Positions 56,790-64,000 of a stretch of DNA of 64,000 nt are shown piece after piece. The notes beneath the pieces were generated by a model, which made no database searches, was not told the origin of the DNA, and saw nothing but the letters and a program-made list of their open reading frames with translations. Within the stretch, counting starts at the first letter, position 1. Every line of letters starts with the position of its first letter. Made by a program: the position numbers and the translations under genes. This DNA comes from Desmodus rotundus (taxonomy: Eukaryota > Chordata > Mammalia > Chiroptera > Phyllostomidae). The DNA lies in the NCBI RefSeq assembly GCF_022682495.2, contig NC_071393.1, positions 115,708,239 through 115,772,238 of the forward strand, in the 5' to 3' direction.

Positions 56790-57095
56790 CCTTTAGAATG
56801 CTGAGTTGCAAGTTCTTCCTCTACCACAGCCTGCTTTATCAAGCTTCTTTAATCTGTTTCTGTATTCTCTCCTTCTCCTAACCAAATTAGCTGTAGAATT
56901 GATCTTTTCTCCAATAACTACTGCACTGTGCGGTCAGAGTAATATTTTTGAAAGTTTGTGAATTGACATGTGACCTTATTCCCTACTTAAAACTCATCAA
57001 TGGCTCCCCATTGCTGTTAGGATAAAATAAAAAAACCTTTAATTTGGCCCTACAGCTCTGCATGATCCAGCTTTTCTCACACCATACTTTCCTCC
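56790..57095 (+). repeat. L2 LINE fragment
   Basis: GTGACCTTATTCCCTACTTA, AAACTCATCAATGGCTCCCC, ATTGCTGTTAGGATAAAATA, GGCCCTACAGCTCTGCATGA, an L2 3' signature. Confidence 0.8.
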
Positions 57096-57109
57096 CTGAG
57101 TGTGGGTTC

Positions 57110-57620
57110 TACATATTATGAAAGAGGAAAGAATAAAGAATTGGGGAAACAACTCTTAGATGAAATTTGAAGTAGGGCTCGGCAGCTATTATTTGCAAAG
57201 GGGGGGAGGCAGTTTTTGAGTATGGATGGGATAGAGTACTAAAAGGTTGGAAAAGGGAGGAGCTAGGTTTTGGAAAGCCTAAAAGATGAGGCTGAGAAAT
57301 TATTTTCAAAAGCCTGATAGCGGTCCCCAGAGAGAATCAAAGGGTGTGGTGTCGGGTCCAAGAGACTGCCTAGGAAGCTGTTGCAGTCCCAGAATGCAAT
57401 GACTGCTTGTCCTAGATAGGACAGTATGAATGTAAAGATGATATTTAGTGGGGGAAATAGAAATGAAATTATAGCAGACTAGAGAGACATAAGAGTCAAA
57501 ATGATTTCAAGATTTTAAGCCCCTGTAACTCAGAGAAAACATTTAGGATGGATGTGGGGAAGTGGAGTATGCAGTATAAAACCTCAGTTTGTTTGCTAAA
57601 GTATTGTTAAGGCATCTCTG
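57110..57620. repeat. Old interspersed repeat, unassigned
   Basis: GGCTGAGAAATTATTTTC, GGAAGCTGTTGCAGTCCCAG, GATGTGGGGAAGTGGAG recall the same old family as 45930-47470. Weak. Confidence 0.3.
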
Positions 57621-58859
57621 AAATGATTAACTTAAACTACTATCAGGGTTATAGGCTAAAAGATTGTGGATATCAGGGCTATTAGTTAGAATGAGTTCAA
57701 CTGCATATAATAAGAAATTCAAAACAATTGTGGCTTACACAGGGTAAAAATGTTTTCCCCACAACAATGGAGGCTGGAAGTAGAGAGGTTCAGGCTGGTA
57801 GGGCATCTCCACAGTGTCATCAAGGACATTCCACTTTCTTTTAGGATGCATGGTTTGCATCCTAAAGGATACCTCATTGTCCAGGATGGCTGCTAGAGCT
57901 CTAGCCATCAAGCCTGAGTTGGAAGCCAGGAGAAGGTGGAAGGGAGAAGGGCAGAAAAGGGATTCCCACAAAACTGACTCTTTTCCTGTTATGCAGCCTT
58001 ACTGAAAGGCACACAGAATGAAGTCATCTGGACCAGTCTGGCTACAAATGAATGTCATCTTTTATTCTGGGCCGTAATTTTGCTTGCTAAAAATTGTTGT
58101 TTTGTTAATAAGGAGGAAGGAGAGAACGTGTGTTGGGATAAGCAACCAACATTCTCTGCCACAGGGAACAAGAGACCTGTGCGAGGACAATGGTTGATCA
58201 GTAGAAGCAGAAGAATGTCAGGTGATGGTTATGTTGGTAAAGCTCAGATCAGTGATTTTAGAGGCATGTGTATGGGTATTAATGTATGAATTGGTCTTCA
58301 TTCTTATTATTTGTTGATTATCTTGGGTGAATTATAACAAAAGGTTAGGGATTGAATAAGTGAATGTATGCCTAACAAATTGTTTAAGAGATTTTTGCAG
58401 ATTTTTTTTTGGCTATTTTTCCAAAGAAGTAAACATTAGAACATCTCAGCTCTTTTAAATATTTAGGGAGGCAAACTACTCAAGAAATGGTCAGCTTTTA
58501 ATATTGACCATTTTTAATGGTCTGCTTATTAATATTTGTATTTATTTCTGAGTAGAACCTGCTGTAGATATTTCTAGTTATGGAGAAGAAAAACAGTTGA
58601 TTCTCTGATTTCCATATCTTTATTAAAACAGATTCAAACATACAAAAAGAAAAGATTGTTTATGTAAAATTATCTTTTATGAAGTTAGCCTGACTAGTGA
58701 GTGATTCAAGTGCTGATTTTTATTTTCACTATGTCTTACATAGCCTTGTGTAGAATTGTCTACAGTTTTGTGGAAGGAATACTTGGATTATTCCTGAGTC
58801 CTGTATGATGTAGGCTGGTGATATTTAGAAGTTAAAGGTAGTCTGTATTGTTTAGCATA

Positions 58860-58995
58860 CTAAAATTTGCTAGTTAAAAAAATAGCTAGTTAAAAACTAT
58901 AATATTTAATAGTTATTATAATATCAATATAATTAGCATTAATATAATTATATATTATAAATCAATAAGCTATTTTTGTAATAGCTTTATTGCTA
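58860..58995. repeat. AT-rich imperfect inverted repeat
   Basis: GCTAGTTAAAAAAATAGCTA at the left and AATAGCTTTATTGCTAGTTT at the right flank an almost pure A/T stretch. Could be a decayed MITE or simply low complexity. Confidence 0.35.
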
Positions 58996-60199
58996 GTTTT
59001 TAAAAACCCAACTCCTAAAGATACTTTTCGGCAAAATACATTGAGATAGGTAGATTAATTTAGAAGCATTTTTTGAAAATTTAGCTTAAAATGCCAAATA
59101 AATCTACTAGGTTTATGCTGCTTAAAATCAGCATTTTACTCTCAATAGTTAAAGACAGCCCCTTATAAAAAGCACTTTGTCTACTGCAGAATATGCATGA
59201 TTTTGCCCTACTTTCGGTGACTGGGTTCTCATCCTCTCAATGGGATCAATATTAAGCCAGCCTTCTTTACCTTCTCGATCCATATTAAACCTGTCTTGGA
59301 AAGAGTTTGCTTATTGGATAATATAGCTATACTGGGGCTCTATGACAATATCTTTTGCTGCCTCATTAACTCTGGAGCATTTGAACAAGATAAAAATGCT
59401 CTAAAGCCTCTTATCTGATGTCTGGTGTAACCTACTGAAAGCAGGAGTGCCATTAGTTTATGTTAGAAATCAAATGGCCCTCTCCAGCCCAGGAAGTACT
59501 GATTAAACCTGAAGTGTCCCTGGAGGACTCTACAGCTGTCAGAGGGGAGGTGGCTGTCCCTCACCGAAAAGGAAATCTGGGCCAGAGGTCTCAGTGGGGC
59601 GGTGCTTTAAGAACTCACACGTGGCTGCCCCAGCTGTTCTGCTTTGCCTAATGAATTGTTTTACAAGAACAGGCTGGGTATTGTCATCACGAGCTGCCTG
59701 CCTTAGGGACTGGAGCCGGCCAAATAATAAGTAATGTTAGTGATGGTAATTGAAATGTGATGGCTCTCCTGGGAGATTTACAGCTCTGGAGCTGGTTGGC
59801 ACTTGTGGATTGTCTTGTCCTCCCAAGGCCCTATTTGAAGTGTGCCTTATTATTTTCTTCTGTTCCGTGATACTATTGTGTGACTCTTCTCTCCTCCCCA
59901 CTATGGAAATCCATTGAGAGAAGCAGCTTTAGGAACATTATAGTGGTTTTAAGTAGAAAGGAAACAGCTTTGACTTTTTCTTTTAAATCCGATCAACACT
60001 GCAGCAGTAAAAAAAGGCTGCCACGTCATCATAGTCTCTTGGGGTACCACTGCAGAGATCTCTTTTAAAGGAACATTTTATATTTATACAAGTAATACAA
60101 GCTCTTGATTAAAAAAAAAAAACACAATAGTATGGAAGACTATGAAGTGAAAAGTAAAAACCTTACCTGATGAACATGGCAGAGGTAGGAACCACCAAC

Positions 60200-60480
60200 A
60201 CTTTATGACACACTTCCCGACATTTTCTATGCAAAACCCAGTTTACATATGCTACCACATGCAGATGAGGTCATAATGTACGTACCATTTTTTGACTTGT
60301 GTTTTTCATCCCTCAATATAGCTTGGAATCTTTCCTTAGCAATGCATGTAGCTTGACCTCATTTCCCAATTGCTACATAGAATTTCACTGGATGTACCAA
60401 TTCTAGACTCTTAGTAGATAGTTTGACTAAGATCTTATGAATGAATACTTATTATACCAGCTGGGTACACTCACTGATTG
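60200..60480. repeat. Possible old L1-like fragment
   Basis: TTGCTACATAGAATTTCACT and GGATGTACCAATTC resemble the block at 31590-31960. Low support. Confidence 0.3.
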
Positions 60481-61256
60481 GTGTTTCGTGGTTCACTTAT
60501 GATTTTACATGAAGTAATTTTCCTTTCGTTCCAGGACTGTTTAAAATAGGAAATGCTGAAGGTGAAATTTTGAGGCTGTGGATGGTGTGAGTTTTGTCAT
60601 AGGCCATCAGCTGTGCATATGTGTAGTGACATGCACCCTGCTGTGTGTTCTAAAGTTTTTGCTTAGTTAAGTGAGAAGTATTCTGTCCCAGATAGTTGGG
60701 GGAAAAACAAATAGCCTTTAATGGATGTTAAAGACATTGACTGGAAGCTTCTCCAAAGTTGAATGAGTATTTTCTCCCCTAATTTTCTACTTCAGAAGCT
60801 CCAAGAATCGAGTTATGAATGCGTTAATGAACGTGGGAAATGATTTGTCAGCACGTGGAAATGAGGACTTAGGTTTCTTGTGTAACAGCTTGGCTAACAA
60901 AGCAAGTTTGTATCTCATGAACTTTAGGGGCCTTGCTGGGAGTGGCAGTGTGGTAAATGAAGCAAAGCAGTTTTCCAAGAGCACTGCAGGTCAGTGATGG
61001 GAGAAATCGGCTGTCTGCCCAGGCAAACTGAAACCTAATTTAGTTGCACCTGTTTCAATAGAATCCATGCAAATTGAGTGGTATAATTTTTCATTTCTAT
61101 CAAAAATAGGAACATTATATGTCTTTATAAACTCAAAGTACTTTAGACTCATTTTTTCAACACTTCAGAGTTTTGATTGGTGCAAACCTTATTGAAGAGC
61201 TGTCTGTCATACTAATGAACTGTGAAATGCCAACTAATTCTATTTTAGGTTTCTTT

Positions 61257-61401
61257 TCTTTTTTTTTTTTAATCTTCATCAGAAGATATGTTCTTATTGA
61301 TCTGAGAGAGACATTGCCATAAGAGAAATATTGTGGATTGAACCCACAACTTTTTGATGTACGGGACAATGCTCCAACCAACTGAGCCACCTGGCCAGGG
61401 C
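61257..61401 (-). repeat. VES-type SINE, internally shortened, 15-bp target duplication
   Basis: Antisense TCATCAGAAGATATG-tailed variant, missing the middle. Flanked by ATTTTAGGTTTCTTT at 61242-61256 and 61402-61416, exact. Confidence 0.92.
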
Positions 61402-61654
61402 ATTTTAGGTTTCTTTTTTTCCTTTTTTTTTTTTTAATATTTTATTGTTTATGTTATCATAGGTTTCTTATATGATGTTTTTCCTCTCCTTAACGTTAGT
61501 CATTTGAATTGATACACAATGTTTAACTTAGTAATTGGAGGCTATTATTAATAACAATTACTCTTTATACCTTCTTGTTCAAGCCCTCAGTAGATTCTTG
61601 GGAGACATAGGTATACAGAAATTTCAGAGACTCCTGTGGGCTTCCAGAGGGCCT

Positions 61655-61825
61655 CCAGTCCTGTGCTATTCAAGACTGTAGTCACTAGCTGCACCTGGCT
61701 GTTTAAAGTTAAATAATTAAGATGACTAATTCAGTTTCACAGTTGCACAGGCAAATGTTCAGTAGCCCCTTGTGGCTACCATATTGAGTAGCACAGACAG
61801 AACATTTCCACTGGAGGGCGCTTCT
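61655..61825. mobile_element. Old hAT-type (MER-like) fragment
   Basis: CTGTGCTATTCAAGACTGTA, TAGTCACTAGCTGCACCTGG, CTTGTGGCTACCATATTGAG, AGAACATTTCCA, the layout of a common mammalian DNA transposon with inverted ends. Confidence 0.55.
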
Positions 61826-61830
61826 CTAAA

Positions 61831-62036
61831 CTAAAGGTTGGCAAACCATGGCCCACTGCCTGTTTCTTCGTTCCCTGGAAGCTAAGAATTGTTTTTACAC
61901 TTTTCAAGGGTTGTAAAAGTAAATAAATTAATTTTAAAAAAAAGAAGCAGATGAGACAAAGACTAAGTATGGCCCGCAAAGCCTAGCATATTTACTCTGT
62001 GGGGCTTTACAGAAAAAATTTGCCAATCCATGGACC
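61831..62036. mobile_element. Old hAT-type fragment
   Basis: AAAGGTTGGCAAACCATGGC to AAATTTGCCAATCCATGGAC, with GTATGGCCCGCAAAGCC inside. Same family as 13872-14178. Confidence 0.65.
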
Positions 62037-62789
62037 TACACCTATTTCTCTTGACGACATTTCAGCTTCCTGGTCAGGTTAGGTTAGGGCTTTCCTTAAG
62101 CCATCAGAAGATTATGGATCTATTAAGCAAATGGGGCAAATTTAGGAGCAAAGTTTCTTACTATAGGGTAGACTACGAAATGAGTCCAGAGCTTACACAG
62201 ATCAGTTCCCTGGAGCTAGCACAAGTGGGTTGGGCTTCGAAATACATAAAATTCCTTGCAGTATAAATGATTAACTTGCAGCAGCTTTGTGAATAATGCC
62301 TACAGTCTAACAGAACATCAATCTGATTTTGTACACTGTTTTCTGTCTTTTAAGTACTCTCTTTGCCCATCTTACTCTGAGAAAAACAGAATGAATACAT
62401 TTCAGCAAATGCAATTGACCTTCCAAACAAAGAATTTACATTGAAGATTTTCAACCATTCAAATTATTTTTTGTTCAAATTATTTTTAACTGCCAAATTA
62501 TTTCAGTCAATCTCTCCTAGAAAGAATGAAGCAAAAAGATTCTTCTGTTGGTATTCTCAACATCTGAGAGATAATCTTCTCTTGCCAAATGTAGCTCTAA
62601 CAATTTCTCGTTAAGTGTTAGGCTTATGAAATTTGTTTATAAAATAAGCATCTGGCACTTCTGAGATAAATTAGAGAGTCAACTTGTTGCTTTCAAGCTT
62701 AGACCTTGACATTTGTGAGAGAATGTTGTGAATTCCCAAGTTTGTGATTACCCATAATATATAATTTTTTGCTCTAAAATGCAGTAAGG

Positions 62790-62984
62790 GCCCTGACCAG
62801 TGTGGCTCAGTTCATCGGGTGTCGTCCTGCAAAGTGAAGTGTCGCCAGTTTGATTCCCAGGCAGGGTGCAAGCAAGAGGTGGCCGAGTGGATGTTTCTCT
62901 CACACATCTGTGTTCCTCTCCCTCTCTTTATCCCTCCCTTCCCTTCTCTCTAAAAATAAATAGATAAAATCTTTTTTAAAAAAT
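62790..62984 (+). repeat. VES-type SINE
   Basis: GCCCTGACCAGTGTGGCTCA to AAAATAAATAGATAAAATC. The middle is shortened (GCAAGCAAGAGGTGGCCGAG). Confidence 0.9.
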
Positions 62985-63763
62985 GCCCTAAAGTATGGTT
63001 GAAAGGAATTGTTAGCCCTTTTGGCTTTTTATGTAAATTATTCTATAATGAAAGGTAAACAAAGTAATTCTCCCACTAAAATAAATGTTATACTACCATA
63101 TACTGAATTACTAGTAGACATTGACTTGAACTTGTCTGAAACTTCAGAGTCAAGAGAGTGATGCCAGATTATTATGGACTGCAGAGTGAGATCATACAAG
63201 GTACTGAACCACAGGAAAAGTCACATTTCAACATTAGCCCTGGAGAAAGGGGCAAATGGTAGAGGAGATAAGGAAAATAATTGTAAAACAGTGTTATGAG
63301 AAGGGACCTTCATGAAGTGATGGCTTCTTTCTAAAGAACACTGTGAATGGGAGCTGTGTTTTGCTTTTATTCCCTGGTACAAATTTTATTACAAAAGCTC
63401 TATTCATTGATCATAACTGGTTGGGGTGTCAATTAGACTAAATTTATGAAAGCCCCCAAATTTATTTTAATTCTTAGTGTCATCTTCTTTGCCATTCTTT
63501 GCCAAATCATTCTTGTCTTCTTGCTCTTTCACTTCTTCCATGTCTCTTTTTTGTGTGTCCTCCATATTTACTGTTCACCACCATTGTGTGAAATTGTTGT
63601 GTGCAGAAGCAGGTTATTACTCTCTCCATTTGCTTTGGTGTTTGGTGGGTGCAGTCAGGGAGGAGATCCCAGTTTGCATGATTAACCTTGTAAGGACCAT
63701 AGATCCTTCTGTACGCAGGAACTACCTCTGTACTTTATGTGGGTCAAGAATTAAGCTAGTTTT

Positions 63764-64000
63764 ACAGAAATTGACAAGGGAATTCTAAAATTCACATGGA
63801 AATACAAGAGACCCAGAATGTCTAAACAATCTTGAAAAAGAACAAAGTTGAAGGACTCGCACTTCCCGGTCCCAAAACTTAACACAAAGCTGCAGTAATC
63901 AAGGCCGTGTAGCATTGGCATGAGGATAGATCCATAGATCAGTGGAATAGAGTTGAGAGTTCAGAAATAAACCCTCCCATTTGTAGTCAGTTAATTTTTG
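63764..64000 (+). mobile_element. L1 ORF2 fragment, cut by window edge
   Basis: GAAATTGACAAGGGAATTCT, ATCTTGAAAAAGAACAAAGT, GATCAGTGGAATAGAGTTGA, AACCCTCCCATTTGTAGTCA follow the 3' part of L1 ORF2 in sense orientation. It continues outside. Confidence 0.9.

Larger units (their letters stand above)
37774..64000 (+). other. LIN52 intron 5 (partial, over 26 kb)
   Basis: No further exon matching the LIN52 C-terminus or any other gene is recognisable. The interval is L1, L2, MIR, SINE and DNA-transposon sequence separated by unique AT-rich DNA. Unique stretches without an assignable element include about 38.3-40.0, 53.0-55.6, 57.6-61.2 and 63.0-63.7 kb. Confidence 0.85.

Noticed and set aside
1034..62984. 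tRNA genes suggested by B-box motifs (GGTTCGATTCC) at many SINE heads
   Set aside because: Each is followed by the SINE body and CT/A-rich tail; they are tRNA-derived SINEs, not functional tRNA genes.
63446..63788. Overlapping frames with hydrophobic segments near the right edge
   Set aside because: T-rich intronic DNA gives Phe/Leu/Ser-rich translations; no start context, splice sites or family match.

Overview
The window is ordinary vertebrate nuclear DNA from a mammal, almost certainly a bat. The coding exons read as close mammalian orthologues. More than 20 tRNA-derived SINEs of the chiropteran VES type are scattered on both strands; each has a tRNA-like head, a CT-rich tail and an A-rich end. 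Also present are bat-type L1 3' ends, hAT-like MITEs and mariner relics, a mix usual in yangochiropteran bats. The species cannot be resolved from the sequence alone.

Layout: (1) 1-7114, plus strand: the 3' end of BBOF1 (basal body-orientation factor 1), three terminal coding exons plus a diverged tandem copy of the penultimate one. (2) 9911-28531, minus strand: all 12 coding exons of ALDH6A1, the mitochondrial methylmalonate-semialdehyde dehydrogenase. The exons join in frame to 534 codons plus a stop. (3) About 28.47-29.35 kb: a GC-rich bidirectional promoter between ALDH6A1 and LIN52. (4) 29109-64000, plus strand: LIN52, a subunit of the DREAM/MuvB cell-cycle complex. Exons 1-5 (98 codons) lie at 29.1-37.8 kb; the rest of the window is its fifth intron, which runs off the right edge without reaching the last exon. 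The order BBOF1 > < ALDH6A1, LIN52 > matches what I recall of the human 14q24.3 region.

The genes are not a functional operon. They are a conserved neighbourhood with two regulatory contacts: BBOF1 and ALDH6A1 converge tail to tail, and ALDH6A1 and LIN52 are divergent from a shared CpG-rich promoter containing CCAAT boxes, a GC box and a GTCACGTGAC palindrome that touches the LIN52 start codon.

Non-coding sequence is dominated by repeats. These include ancient L2, MIR and L1M copies, a 5'-inverted (twin-primed) L1 at 42.6-45.6 kb that later received two SINEs, very short L1 insertions with clear target-site duplications, hAT-like MITEs, internally deleted DNA transposons and a 62-bp perfect palindrome beside a mariner remnant. 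I found no new multi-gene system. The most useful observations are the duplicated BBOF1 exon, the GC-AG first intron of ALDH6A1, the E-box abutting the LIN52 start, and several mechanistically clear transposon insertions.
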